Assembly (NCBI GenBank): GCA_013178295.1
Contig: JABLWW010000013.1
Coordinates: 87,767 to 151,766, forward strand
From: Anaerolineae bacterium
Lineage (GTDB): Bacteria; Chloroflexota; Anaerolineae; Anaerolineales; Anaerolineaceae
Direction of reading: 5' to 3'
DNA: 64,000 nucleotides
Shown: piece after piece, positions 51,171-59,314 of the stretch
Layout of the letters: the number at the start of each line of letters is the position of its first letter
How positions within the stretch are numbered: position 1 is the stretch's first letter
The notes under the pieces: model-generated
The model's input: only the letters and a program-made list of their open reading frames with translations
Databases searched by the model: none
What the model was told of the DNA's origin: nothing
Position numbers and translations under genes: made by a program

Positions 51171-52406
51171 ATGGCAAACAATCAGCACGAAAAAGAAGCG
51201 TTTCGCGGGACAGGCGGTCTTCTCCTCACGCTGGGCATAGAGCTTGTGTTATATGCCCTTATCATGGCAATTTTTCTCGATCATGGCGGCACAACGCTGA
51301 TTATTGACGTTATCCTGGCTGCCGCGGCGATCGTCTATTTCAAACGCAACCATGCGCTGGCAGACAAGATTAGCGCCACCCTTGCCGCCAACCGCAAAGC
51401 GGCATGGATCGGTGTCATTGTCTTGCTTCTGGCGGTGCCTTTTGTCCTTCAGGCAAGCGCCTACTGGCTGTTTATTGTCATCACTGCGGGCTTGTTCATG
51501 ATGGCTTGTCTGGGGTTAAACATTCAATTAGGCAGCACCGGCATGATGAATCTGGCAGGGGCAGCGTTCCAGGCGTTTGGCGCCTATACCGCCGGTCTGC
51601 TGGCGCTCAACTACGGGCTGCCCACCTGGCTGACGCTGTTGGCAGGCGCGCTGGTTACCGGCTTGTTTTCCATTTTGCTCTTTATCCCTGTGCTCAAAAC
51701 CAAAGGGCATTATCTGGCGCTGGTAACCATTGCCTTTCAATTTATGGTCGTTATTCTTGTGGAAAATATGGAATGGACCGGTGGTCCGCAAGGATTGAAA
51801 AACATCCCCTTGATGAATTTCTTCGGCTACAGCTTCAACGAACCGCTGAATTTGGGCTTTATCACCCTGCACAAATACGCCAACTACTATTACTTTACCC
51901 TGTTGCTGCTGTTTGCGCTGGGAATCGCCGCACACCGCATTTATCACTCCTGGGTGGGCGTTACCGCCGCCACCATCCGCGATGACGAAGTCGCCGCACA
52001 GACCAACGGCGTGCAGGTCAACAAGTGGAAGCTGACCCTCTTCGTTTTGGGCAACTGCTTTATTGGGCTATCAGGGGCTTTTTACTCGCACATGGTTGGG
52101 TTTATCTCCCCGCCCAACTTTGCTTTTGACAAATCACTGGTGATGGTTTCGATCGTTATTCTGGGCGGCATGGATAACGTGCTGGGGATCATCCTCGGCG
52201 CCTTTTTGCTCATCATCCTGCCCGAAAAGCTACGCTTCATTCAGGATTACCGTTTCATGATTTACGGTATTGTTCTGATTGTGATGCTCATCTTCCAGCC
52301 GCGCGGGCTGCTGCCTTTTGTCCCGCGCAGCTATGCAGAACTCATCCAGCGCTACCGTCATAAACTGCTGCAAGGCAAAAAGGCGCAAGGAGGGCAGGAA
52401 GCATGA
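51171..52406 (+). CDS. livM: branched-chain amino acid ABC transporter permease
   Basis: Second permease, 411 residues. It has extra N-terminal membrane segments, then the family core MACLGLNIQLGSTGMMNLAGAAFQAFGAYTAGLLAL, KTKGHYLALVTIAFQFMV, ENMEWTGGPQGLKNIP and the coupling helix region RDDEVAAQTNGVQVNKWKLTLFVLGN. It starts 18 bp after livH and its stop overlaps the livG start by 4 bp (ATGA). Confidence 0.95.
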   Translation: MANNQHEKEAFRGTGGLLLTLGIELVLYALIMAIFLDHGGTTLIIDVILAAAAIVYFKRNHALADKISATLAANRKAAWIGVIVLLLAVPFVLQASAYWLFIVITAGLFMMACLGLNIQLGSTGMMNLAGAAFQAFGAYTAGLLALNYGLPTWLTLLAGALVTGLFSILLFIPVLKTKGHYLALVTIAFQFMVVILVENMEWTGGPQGLKNIPLMNFFGYSFNEPLNLGFITLHKYANYYYFTLLLLFALGIAAHRIYHSWVGVTAATIRDDEVAAQTNGVQVNKWKLTLFVLGNCFIGLSGAFYSHMVGFISPPNFAFDKSLVMVSIVILGGMDNVLGIILGAFLLIILPEKLRFIQDYRFMIYGIVLIVMLIFQPRGLLPFVPRSYAELIQRYRHKLLQGKKAQGGQEA

Positions 52407-53185
52407 ACAACAATAAAATCTTATATACCCAAGATTTGTCCATTCATTTTGGCGGTCTGGTGGCAGTTGATCGGGTTAACATCGAAGTTCAGCGCAACAC
52501 GATTTTGGGACTGATCGGTCCGAACGGCTCTGGCAAAACCACCATCTTCAACATGCTCACCGGGCTGTACATCCCCACCGGCGGCAATTTCTTTTTTGAG
52601 GGCGAATCACTGTTGGGCAAACCGCCTTACGAAATCGCCCGCAAAGGCATTGCCCGCACTTTTCAGTCCAGCCGACTATGTCTTGACCTTTCGGTGCTGG
52701 ATAACGTGTTTATCGGGATGCATCCGCGCCAAAAACACTGGCTGACCAGCGCTGTTTTCCGCCGCAGCGCGCTGGCGGAAGAAGTGTACCAGGCATACGA
52801 AAAAGCCATGCATCTGCTCAATATCTTCAACCCAGAGCTGGTTAAACGCTCCAGCGAGCCCGCCGGACGGCTGCCGCAAATTGACCGGCGGCGGGTGGAG
52901 ATTTGCCGCGCCATGGCAATGAGCCCCAAACTGTTGCTGCTGGATGAGCCTTCGGCGGGCATGACACCCGAAGAAATCACCGAACTGATGAATGACATCC
53001 GCAAAGTGCAGCAAGAATCCGAAGACATCACCATCATCATCGTCGAGCATGTCATGTCGGTCATCCGCACCATCACCGACCACGTGGTTGTGCTCAACTT
53101 TGGGCGCAAGATCGCCGAGGGAACTTTTCATGAAATTTCCCATAACCCCGAAGTGCGCGAAGCCTATCTTGGGAAGCGAGGTTAG
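52403..53185 (+). CDS. livG: branched-chain amino acid ABC transporter ATPase, degenerate signature motif
   Basis: ATPase of 260 residues. Walker A is intact (GPNGSGKTT, about 40-48), with the Q-loop RTFQSSRL, Walker B LLLLDEPSAGM (about 177-187) and the switch His in IIVEHVMSVI. The ABC signature, normally LSYGQ or LAYGQ before QRRLEIARAL, reads LPQID at 157-161 before RRRVEICRAMA. So one of the two composite ATP sites in the LivG/LivF dimer should lack its usual signature serine and glycine. LivF has a normal signature. The remaining sequence is clearly LivG. Confidence 0.93.
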   Translation: MNNNKILYTQDLSIHFGGLVAVDRVNIEVQRNTILGLIGPNGSGKTTIFNMLTGLYIPTGGNFFFEGESLLGKPPYEIARKGIARTFQSSRLCLDLSVLDNVFIGMHPRQKHWLTSAVFRRSALAEEVYQAYEKAMHLLNIFNPELVKRSSEPAGRLPQIDRRRVEICRAMAMSPKLLLLDEPSAGMTPEEITELMNDIRKVQQESEDITIIIVEHVMSVIRTITDHVVVLNFGRKIAEGTFHEISHNPEVREAYLGKRG

Positions 53186-53191
53186 GTCAAC

Positions 53192-53908
53192 ATGAGCGAT
53201 ATCCTGTTGAAAATGGAAAACGTAACCACCGTTTATGGGCGCAATGAAATGCTGCGTAATGTCAGCCTGGAGATTGAGAAAGGGAAGATCACCTGTCTGC
53301 TGGGTTCCAACGGTGCAGGTAAATCCACCCTGATTAAAGCCATCCTCGGGCTGGTCAAAATTACCAAAGGCAAAATTCTGTTTGACGGCGAAGACATCAC
53401 CGGCGAAAAGACGCACAAAATTGTACGGCGCGGCATCTCCATTGTGCCCGAAGGCAAGCGCATCTTTCCCAAAATGACTGTGGTTGAAAATCTGCGCATG
53501 GGCGCCTTCAACGAGACCGACCCGCAGACAATTGAGAAGAACATGGAGAGGGTGTTTGAACTCTTCCCGCGTCTCAAGGAGCGTCGCCGCCAGATCGCTG
53601 GCACCATGTCCGGCGGCGAGCAATCCATGCTCTCCATCGGACGCGGGTTGATGAGCAGCCCCAAACTGATGATTTTTGACGAGCCTTCGCTGGGGCTGGC
53701 GCCTATTCTGGTGGAACAGAATTTTGAAACCATTGCTCGCATCAACAGCGAAGGCACCACCGTGTTTCTGGTGGAGCAAAACGCCAATCTCACGCTGGAA
53801 TACGCCGCGCAAGGCTATGTGCTGCAAAAAGGCGAGGTGATTGTGCAGGGCAGTGTGGACGTGCTCAAAGAATCGGAAGTCATCAAGAGCGCGTACCTTC
53901 AAGAGTAG
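53192..53908 (+). CDS. livF: branched-chain amino acid ABC transporter ATPase
   Basis: Second ATPase, 238 residues: Walker A GSNGAGKST, Q-loop region VPEGKRIFPKMTVVENLRMGAF, a normal signature TMSGGEQSML, Walker B LMIFDEPSLGLAPILVEQ and the switch histidine region VEQNANLTLEYA. It follows livG by 6 bp and ends the transporter operon. A small hairpin (53916-53931) follows the stop. Confidence 0.96.
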   Translation: MSDILLKMENVTTVYGRNEMLRNVSLEIEKGKITCLLGSNGAGKSTLIKAILGLVKITKGKILFDGEDITGEKTHKIVRRGISIVPEGKRIFPKMTVVENLRMGAFNETDPQTIEKNMERVFELFPRLKERRRQIAGTMSGGEQSMLSIGRGLMSSPKLMIFDEPSLGLAPILVEQNFETIARINSEGTTVFLVEQNANLTLEYAAQGYVLQKGEVIVQGSVDVLKESEVIKSAYLQE

Positions 53909-53915
53909 GAAAATC

Positions 53916-53931
53916 GCGCCGACACCGGCGC
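53916..53931 (+). terminator. hairpin between the liv operon and the decarboxylase genes
   Basis: A 6-bp GC stem GCGCCG/CGGCGC with loop ACAC lies 7 bp after the livF stop. A CTTTTT run follows only after 10 further bases, so termination is weak or partial and read-through into the decarboxylase genes is possible. Confidence 0.4.
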
Positions 53932-53968
53932 ATTCCGTTAACTTTTTATTCTATTTGGAGGCATATCC

Positions 53969-55528
53969 ATGACAAAAAACGAACATGAAGCAATGATACA
54001 AAAACTGCTGGACAAGCGGGCAAAGCTCAAGGAAGGCGGCGGCGCTGACCGAATCGAAGCCCAGCGCGCCAAAGGCAAACTGACCTGCCGCGAGCGCATT
54101 GACAAACTGCTTGACCCCGGCACGTTTCAGGAAGTGATGCCCTTCATGGAGGGACGCATCACCGACTTCGATTTGGACAAAAGCCGCTTTTTGGGGGACG
54201 GCATCGTTACCGGGTTTGGCAAAATCTTTGGGCGGCGGGTGTGCGTCTATGCTCAGGATTTCACCATTCTGGGCGGCTCGTTCAGCGAAGTGGCAGGCTG
54301 GAAAGTGTCCAAGATTATGGACATGGCAGTGCAAGCCGGGGTGCCCGTCATCGGCTTGAGCGATGGCGGCGGGGCGCGCATCCAGGAAGGTGTCTATAGC
54401 CTGTGGGGCTTTGGCGAACTGTTCTACCGCAATTCGCTTGCCAGCGGCGTTATCCCGCAAATCAGCGTTGAGCTGGGTCCCTGCGCTGGCGGCGCCGTCT
54501 ATTCTCCGGCGCTGACCGACTTCATTCTCATGGTCAAAGGCATCGGCAACATGTTCATCACCGGTCCGCAGGTGATCAAAGCCGTTACCGGCGAAGAGGT
54601 GGACATGGAGACGCTGGGCGGCGCAGACGCTCACGCCACCATCAGCGGCGTTTCACACTTCACCGCCCACAGTGAAGACGAAGCCTTCAGCATGATCCGC
54701 CATCTGGTCAGCTACCTGCCGCTCAACAACGCCGAACAGCCGCCTGCGGTGGAACCGACCGATGACCCCATGCGCACGGACAAGTCGCTGAACACCATTG
54801 TGCCCGCCGACCCGTCCGAAGCCTACGACATGCGCGAGGTGATCAACAAGGTGTTTGATCTGGGCAGCTTTTTTGAGGTGCACGCCGGTTACGCCCAGAA
54901 CGCCATTGTCGGTTTCGCCCGCCTGCACGGGCAAGCCGTCGGCGTGGTCGGGCAGCAGCCCAACTTCCTGGGCGGGGCAATTGACATCAACGCTTCCGAT
55001 AAAATTGCCCGCTTTGTGCGCTTCTGCGATGCGTTCAACTTCCCCATCATCACCTTCTCCGATTCGCCCGGCTTTTTGCCCGGCGTAGCACAGGAACACG
55101 GCGGCATCATCCGCCACGGCGCCAAAATCGTCTATGCCTACTCCGAAGCTACTGTTCCCAAACTGACGGTCATCACCCGCAAGGGCTATGGTGGCGCGTA
55201 TATCGTCATGGGCAGCAAGTATCTGCGCGCCGATATGGTCTATGCCTGGCCAACCGCTGAAATCGCTGTGATGGGCGCCGACGGTGCGGTCAACATCCTC
55301 TTTGGCAAAGAATTGAAGAATGCCGCCGACCCCAAAGCCGAACGTGAGCGGCTGGTGGCTGAATACCGCGAGAAATTCGCCAACCCATACGCGGCTGCTT
55401 CTGCCGGGCACATTGACGACGTCATCCTGCCTGAGGAAACCCGCCCGCGCCTGATCGCTGCGCTGGAACTGCTGCGCGATAAGCAGACAAAATTGCCGCC
55501 CAAGAAGCACGGCAATATCCCGCTGTAA
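53969..55528 (+). CDS. mmdA: methylmalonyl-CoA decarboxylase / acyl-CoA carboxylase carboxyltransferase subunit (alpha)
   Basis: Biotin-dependent carboxyltransferase of 519 residues moving the carboxyl group between an acyl-CoA (probably methylmalonyl-CoA) and biotin. Crotonase-like halves carry the oxyanion motifs GGGARIQEGV with GPCAGGAVYSPAL and, in the C half, DSPGFLPGVAQEHGGIIRHGAKIVYAYSEA with RKGYGGAYIVMGSK. The following genes encode a small membrane subunit, a biotin carrier and a Na+-translocating beta subunit, so the complex should decarboxylate and export sodium rather than carboxylate with ATP. GGAGG precedes the ATG. Confidence 0.93.
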   Translation: MTKNEHEAMIQKLLDKRAKLKEGGGADRIEAQRAKGKLTCRERIDKLLDPGTFQEVMPFMEGRITDFDLDKSRFLGDGIVTGFGKIFGRRVCVYAQDFTILGGSFSEVAGWKVSKIMDMAVQAGVPVIGLSDGGGARIQEGVYSLWGFGELFYRNSLASGVIPQISVELGPCAGGAVYSPALTDFILMVKGIGNMFITGPQVIKAVTGEEVDMETLGGADAHATISGVSHFTAHSEDEAFSMIRHLVSYLPLNNAEQPPAVEPTDDPMRTDKSLNTIVPADPSEAYDMREVINKVFDLGSFFEVHAGYAQNAIVGFARLHGQAVGVVGQQPNFLGGAIDINASDKIARFVRFCDAFNFPIITFSDSPGFLPGVAQEHGGIIRHGAKIVYAYSEATVPKLTVITRKGYGGAYIVMGSKYLRADMVYAWPTAEIAVMGADGAVNILFGKELKNAADPKAERERLVAEYREKFANPYAAASAGHIDDVILPEETRPRLIAALELLRDKQTKLPPKKHGNIPL

Positions 55529-55560
55529 TTTGAGACGGATATCTACAAGGAGGTGTCGTT

Positions 55561-55914
55561 TTGGAACCCAATCCTATTATGCAAGGTCTAACGATTACCG
55601 TGGTCGGTTTGTTGCTGGCATTCCTCGCCATGAGCCTTTTCATCCTGACCATGGTTGTTCTGAAAAAACTGTTCCCCTACCGCGAAGAGGCAGAAGAAGC
55701 TGAAAGCGAAGAAGTAGAAACGCCTGTTATGTCCGTTCAAAACGATGCGGAGGGCGAAGTGATTGCCGCCATCGCCGTTGCCCTGAGTCAAATGCGGGCA
55801 GCAAGCCACAGCGAATTAGGCTCGGCGCTTCTCGCCGGTCGCGGGACCTGGTGGGTTGCCAACCGTATGGCAGCCCGTCAGGATGCAGGTCTTCAAAGAA
55901 AATACACGAGGTGA
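55561..55914 (+). CDS. sodium-pump decarboxylase gamma/delta-type membrane subunit
   Basis: Small membrane protein of 117 residues. One N-terminal transmembrane helix (about 10-36, GLTITVVGLLLAFLAMSLFILTMVVL is the hydrophobic core region) is followed by an acidic linker (EEAEEAESEEVE) and a helical tail ending in Arg/Lys. This is the OadG/MmdD layout, where the subunit holds the complex together. The start is TTG 55561, with AAGGAGGTG 7 nt before it; an ATG six codons later lacks such a site. Sequence conservation in this family is low, so the assignment rests on topology and operon position. Confidence 0.85.
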   Translation: MEPNPIMQGLTITVVGLLLAFLAMSLFILTMVVLKKLFPYREEAEEAESEEVETPVMSVQNDAEGEVIAAIAVALSQMRAASHSELGSALLAGRGTWWVANRMAARQDAGLQRKYTR

Positions 55915-55919
55915 AAACG

Positions 55920-56372
55920 ATGAAAAAAATGAATATTAATGTCAATGGAACTGCTTACGAAGTTGAAATCGGCGACCTGTCCGCCTCACCGATCGAGGTG
56001 GTGGTGAATGGGAAACCGTATAGCGTTACGCTGGAAGGCGGCGCGCCGGTAGCCGCCGCCCCGGTGGTGCGCGCTCCCGTCCCGGTTGCCCCGGTGGCTG
56101 CTCCGCCTGCCCCCGCTGCGCCAGCCGCTGCAGCAGCTGCACCTGCCGCTTCTGCCAATGCCAGCGACGTGCGCGCTCCAATGCCCGGTGTCATTCTGGA
56201 TATTGCCGTTAAAGCCGGCGATAAAGTCACCAAAGGACAGCAGCTTCTTGCACTCGAAGCAATGAAGATGAAAAATGCCATTCGCTCGCCGCGCGATGCA
56301 GTCATCGCCAGCGTGGAAGTGCACGACAAGCAAAAGGTGGCTTATGGCGAAGTTTTAGTCCGCTTTGAGTGA
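55920..56372 (+). CDS. mmdC: biotin carrier subunit of the decarboxylase
   Basis: Biotinyl carrier of 150 residues. N-terminal beta part (MKKMNINVNGTAYEVEIG), an Ala/Pro/Val-rich flexible linker (about 42-80) and a C-terminal biotinyl domain with K116 in EAMKMKNA and the MPGVILDI and GDKVTKGQ motifs. The linker lets biotin swing between the carboxyltransferase and the membrane beta subunit. ATG 55920 follows GAGGTG and lies 5 bp after the previous stop; the frame is open further upstream but overlaps the gamma gene. Confidence 0.94.
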   Translation: MKKMNINVNGTAYEVEIGDLSASPIEVVVNGKPYSVTLEGGAPVAAAPVVRAPVPVAPVAAPPAPAAPAAAAAAPAASANASDVRAPMPGVILDIAVKAGDKVTKGQQLLALEAMKMKNAIRSPRDAVIASVEVHDKQKVAYGEVLVRFE

Positions 56373-56380
56373 GGCATATT

Positions 56381-57550
56381 ATGGACCTATCGCAGCTCAA
56401 TATCCTTCTCGAAGCCTTTCGCTTGCTCTCGTGGCAGAACATCGTCATGATGGCAATCGGCGGGGTGCTCATCTATCTGGCGATTGCCAAAGATTATGAG
56501 CCAATCCTGCTTTTGCCCATCGGTTTTGGCGCCATTCTGACCAACCTGCCCCTCACCGGCATCTTCGTTGACGAAGGCGCGCGGCTGTGGCCCGGCTTTG
56601 AAGGCGTCGCCAGCGAAGCGGGGTTTCTACGTATTCTGTACAACTTTGGCATCAAAACTGAGCTTTTCCCGCTGTTTGTCTTTATCGGCGTCGGCGCCAT
56701 GACCGATTTCGGTCCCCTGCTGGAAAACCCAAAAATGGCGCTGCTGGGCGCCGCTGGACAGCTCGGTATCTTCGGCACCCTGATGCTTGCCCTGCTGCTA
56801 AAATACCCCCTCAATGAAGCCGCATCCATTGGTATCATCGGTGCTATTGATGGCCCGACGGCAATCTACGTCTCTTCGCGTATCGCGCCGGAGCTTTTGG
56901 GCCCTATCGCCGTATGCGCCTACAGTTATATGTCGCTGGTGCCCATCATCCAGCCGCCGGTGATGCGTCTGATGACCACCATGCAGCAGCGCACTGTGCG
57001 CATGCCCTACACCCAAAAACCCGTTTCCAAGCCAGTGCGCATCCTCTTCCCCATCATCGTAACCGTCGTGGTCTCATTGATTGCGCCTAAAGCCTCGCCG
57101 CTGATCGCTGCCCTGATGTTCGGCAATCTGATCCGCGAATCAGGTGCGGTTGACCGTCTCAATGATGCCGCTCAGAATGACCTCTCCAACCTCACCGCGC
57201 TGTTTCTGGGCATCACCATTGGGGCAACCATGGAGGGCACCGCTTTCATCCAGGCAAAAACGCTGGGGATTCTGGTGCTGGGTTTGCTCGCCTTTGTCAT
57301 TGATACCGCCGGTGGGGTTTTCTTTGGACAGATCATGTACTTCCTCTCCGGCAAAAAATTCAATCCGCTGATTGGCGCAGCCGGTATCAGCGCTTTCCCC
57401 ATGTCAGCGCGCATTGTCCAGCGCTTTGGACAGCAGTACGACTTTGAAAACTTCCTGCTCATGCACGCTATGGGCGCCAATGCCGCCGGGCAGCTGGGCA
57501 GCGTCGTCGCTGGCGGGGTTGTGCTGGCGCTGATCGCTGGTGTGCTATAA
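56381..57550 (+). CDS. mmdB: Na+-translocating decarboxylase beta subunit
   Basis: Integral membrane carboxybiotin decarboxylase of 389 residues that couples CO2 release to Na+ export. About nine or more hydrophobic segments; conserved stretches FIGVGAMTDFGPLLENPKMALLGAAGQLGIFGT, IGIIGAIDGPTAIYVSSRIAPELLGPIAVCAYSYMSLVPIIQPP and NPLIGAAGISAFPMSARI, including the membrane aspartates (MTDFGP, IDGPT) implicated in Na+ binding. ATG 56381 follows GAGTGAGG; a GTG at 56369 overlapping the biotin carrier stop is an alternative. Closes the four-gene decarboxylase unit. Confidence 0.95.
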   Translation: MDLSQLNILLEAFRLLSWQNIVMMAIGGVLIYLAIAKDYEPILLLPIGFGAILTNLPLTGIFVDEGARLWPGFEGVASEAGFLRILYNFGIKTELFPLFVFIGVGAMTDFGPLLENPKMALLGAAGQLGIFGTLMLALLLKYPLNEAASIGIIGAIDGPTAIYVSSRIAPELLGPIAVCAYSYMSLVPIIQPPVMRLMTTMQQRTVRMPYTQKPVSKPVRILFPIIVTVVVSLIAPKASPLIAALMFGNLIRESGAVDRLNDAAQNDLSNLTALFLGITIGATMEGTAFIQAKTLGILVLGLLAFVIDTAGGVFFGQIMYFLSGKKFNPLIGAAGISAFPMSARIVQRFGQQYDFENFLLMHAMGANAAGQLGSVVAGGVVLALIAGVL

Positions 57551-57651
57551 ATCCCCTTTCAGGAGGTGGCATTCAAAAGAGTTGGTTGCACGAATTACAA
57601 ATGACACAATACAAAACAAAAAGATCATTATCTTAAAAAAGGAGTGATAAC

Positions 57652-58377
57652 GTGAGACTTGAACCCCCTTGCAAAGTAACGGAAGAAAAACTGACGTTCG
57701 ATATTCAGGAAATTGAACCATTGCTGCAGGCGCCGCCAATGGCGATGAAACCCTGGCCTGAAGCCATGTGCACCCTCAAAGACGGGCGTGTGCTCTACAT
57801 CCGCGAAGCCAAACCCGAAGACGTCCCTCTGATGCTCGAATACATGGAACGCGTGATGAAAGTAGATCACGACTTTTACGACATCGTCGGCGCCCGTATC
57901 TATGCAGAAATTCTCGGCTGGCACCGCAAACGCCTCAAAGACCCCTTCCAGCTGGTTGGGCTGATTGACGGCGAATGGGCTGGATTTGCCAACGGACGTA
58001 TGTTCAGCAAGGATATTGGCATCAGCCTGCACACCATGACCTTTGCGCGCGGTGGACGGTTGGGCTGGGTGATGTACTACGCCAAGACCTATTACGTCCT
58101 CGACATTCTCGGCGCACAGGAATGGTGGTCCACCTTCGAAAGCCACAACGGCTGGAAGATGGCTGGGCTTGAAATGGCACAGCCAATGAAGCCCTGGCCG
58201 CAGATGCAGCATGAGCTGGGCGGCGCGCCTATCTACTACCTCAACCAGAAATACTGGCAGAAGGTGATCAGAAACTTCCTGCGCACCATGATCGGCACCG
58301 AGCTGACCTTTGACGTTCCCGAGGAAGTCAAAAAGAAAAATGCCACCTTCCGCATCCCCAAAGAGGTTGTGGTGTAA
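57652..58377 (+). CDS. GNAT-like protein of unknown function, paralog 1
   Basis: Protein of 241 residues with a GTG start and AAAGGAG upstream. Residues about 40-125 look like the N-terminal half of a GNAT fold (VLYIREAKPEDVPLMLEYMERVM, then FQLVGLIDGEWAGFANGRMF), and about 125-205 carry a Trp/Tyr-rich second half. The canonical acetyl-CoA loop (Q/R-x-x-G-x-G/A) is not seen, so acetyl transfer is doubtful. It follows mmdB by 101 bp and is repeated by the next gene. Its position hints at a role in acyl-CoA or amino acid metabolism. Function unknown. Confidence 0.8.
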   Translation: MRLEPPCKVTEEKLTFDIQEIEPLLQAPPMAMKPWPEAMCTLKDGRVLYIREAKPEDVPLMLEYMERVMKVDHDFYDIVGARIYAEILGWHRKRLKDPFQLVGLIDGEWAGFANGRMFSKDIGISLHTMTFARGGRLGWVMYYAKTYYVLDILGAQEWWSTFESHNGWKMAGLEMAQPMKPWPQMQHELGGAPIYYLNQKYWQKVIRNFLRTMIGTELTFDVPEEVKKKNATFRIPKEVVV

Positions 58378-58391
58378 GATGCTGACGCATC

Positions 58392-58427
58392 GCCGGGCGC
58401 TTACCCCTGAACCAAAGCCCGCCCGGC
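58392..58427 (+). other. stem-loop between the tandem paralogs
   Basis: An 8-bp GC-rich stem (GCCGGGCG with CGCCCGGC) closes a 20-nt loop 15 bp after the first paralog. No T tract follows immediately; likely an RNA processing or stabilising structure between two related genes. Confidence 0.5.
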
Positions 58428-58476
58428 ACAGGCAATTCAATGACAATTTCTTATTTCTATATCAGGAGAGACTAAC

Positions 58477-59202
58477 GTGAGAATCGATCCCCCCGAGAAA
58501 ATTTCTGTTGACAGCATGACATTTGACGTGCGCGAAATTGAACCCCTGCTGCAAGCGCCTGCCATGGACATCAAGCCCTGGCCCGGTGCGATGTGCAAGC
58601 TCAAAGACGGGCGCATCCTCTACATTCGCGAAGCCAAGTTGGAAGAAGCGCCGATGATGATGTCCTACATGAAGCGCGTCATGGAAGCCGAACACGATTT
58701 CTACGATGTGGTCGGCGCCCGCGTTCTGGCAGAAATCGTTGGCTGGTACCGCAAGCGCCTCAAAGACCCCTATTTCCTGGTCGGTCTGATTGATGGGTTG
58801 TGGGCTGGATTTGCCAACGGGCGTCTGCTCAATGAAGACATCAACATCAGCCTGCATACCATGGCGCTGATCCGCGGCGGGCGCATCGGCGCGGTCATGT
58901 ACTACGCCAAAGCCTACTACGGTTTTGAAATCCTGGGCAACAAGGAATGGTGGGCAACCTATGAAAGCTATAACGGCTGGATGCGCTGGGGACTTGGCAT
59001 GGCGCAGCCCAGCTACCCGTGGCCCGAGTACCAGCACGAACTGGGCGGGGCGCGCGTGTACTATGTCACCAAAGAGTACTGGGATTCCACCGTCAAGGAA
59101 TATGTGCGCCAGATGACCGGCACCGACCTGGAATTCAACGTCCCGGACGAAATCCGCAAGAAGAACGAGGTCATGCGCCTGCCAGAGGAAGTTCTGGTAT
59201 AA
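58477..59202 (+). CDS. GNAT-like protein of unknown function, paralog 2
   Basis: Also 241 residues with a GTG start (AGGAGAG upstream). It aligns with the preceding gene end to end without gaps and with roughly 60 percent identity by eye. Invariant stretches include EIEPLLQAP, DGRxLYIREAK, HDFYD, GLIDGxWAGFANGR, VMYYAK and QHELGGA. The pair arose by tandem duplication but has diverged enough that both copies are probably kept for different substrates or as a heteromer. No catalytic residue can be named; Trp and Tyr are abundant in the second half. Confidence 0.8.
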   Translation: MRIDPPEKISVDSMTFDVREIEPLLQAPAMDIKPWPGAMCKLKDGRILYIREAKLEEAPMMMSYMKRVMEAEHDFYDVVGARVLAEIVGWYRKRLKDPYFLVGLIDGLWAGFANGRLLNEDINISLHTMALIRGGRIGAVMYYAKAYYGFEILGNKEWWATYESYNGWMRWGLGMAQPSYPWPEYQHELGGARVYYVTKEYWDSTVKEYVRQMTGTDLEFNVPDEIRKKNEVMRLPEEVLV

Positions 59203-59230
59203 ACCCTGCTCTCATCCTCCTCAGAATGTC

Positions 59231-59271
59231 CTCCTGCCCCAAACGGCTGCCTTGCCAAGTAGGGGCAGGGG
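59231..59271 (+). other. inverted repeat upstream of the TerC gene
   Basis: CTGCCCC (59234-59240) pairs with GGGGCAG (59262-59268), extendable by G-U/G-C pairs on the outside, with a 21-nt loop. It sits in the gap between paralog 2 and the TerC gene. It has no T tract, and it lacks the conserved yybP-ykoY riboswitch loops sometimes found before terC-type genes. Confidence 0.35.
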
Positions 59272-59314
59272 GAAGAGGAAGTGAACGTTAGACAACACCC
59301 ATCATCGAGGAATT

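Noticed and set aside
59203..59314. yybP-ykoY manganese riboswitch before the TerC gene
   Set aside because: An inverted repeat is present, but the conserved internal loops of that riboswitch class are not, and the gap is short.
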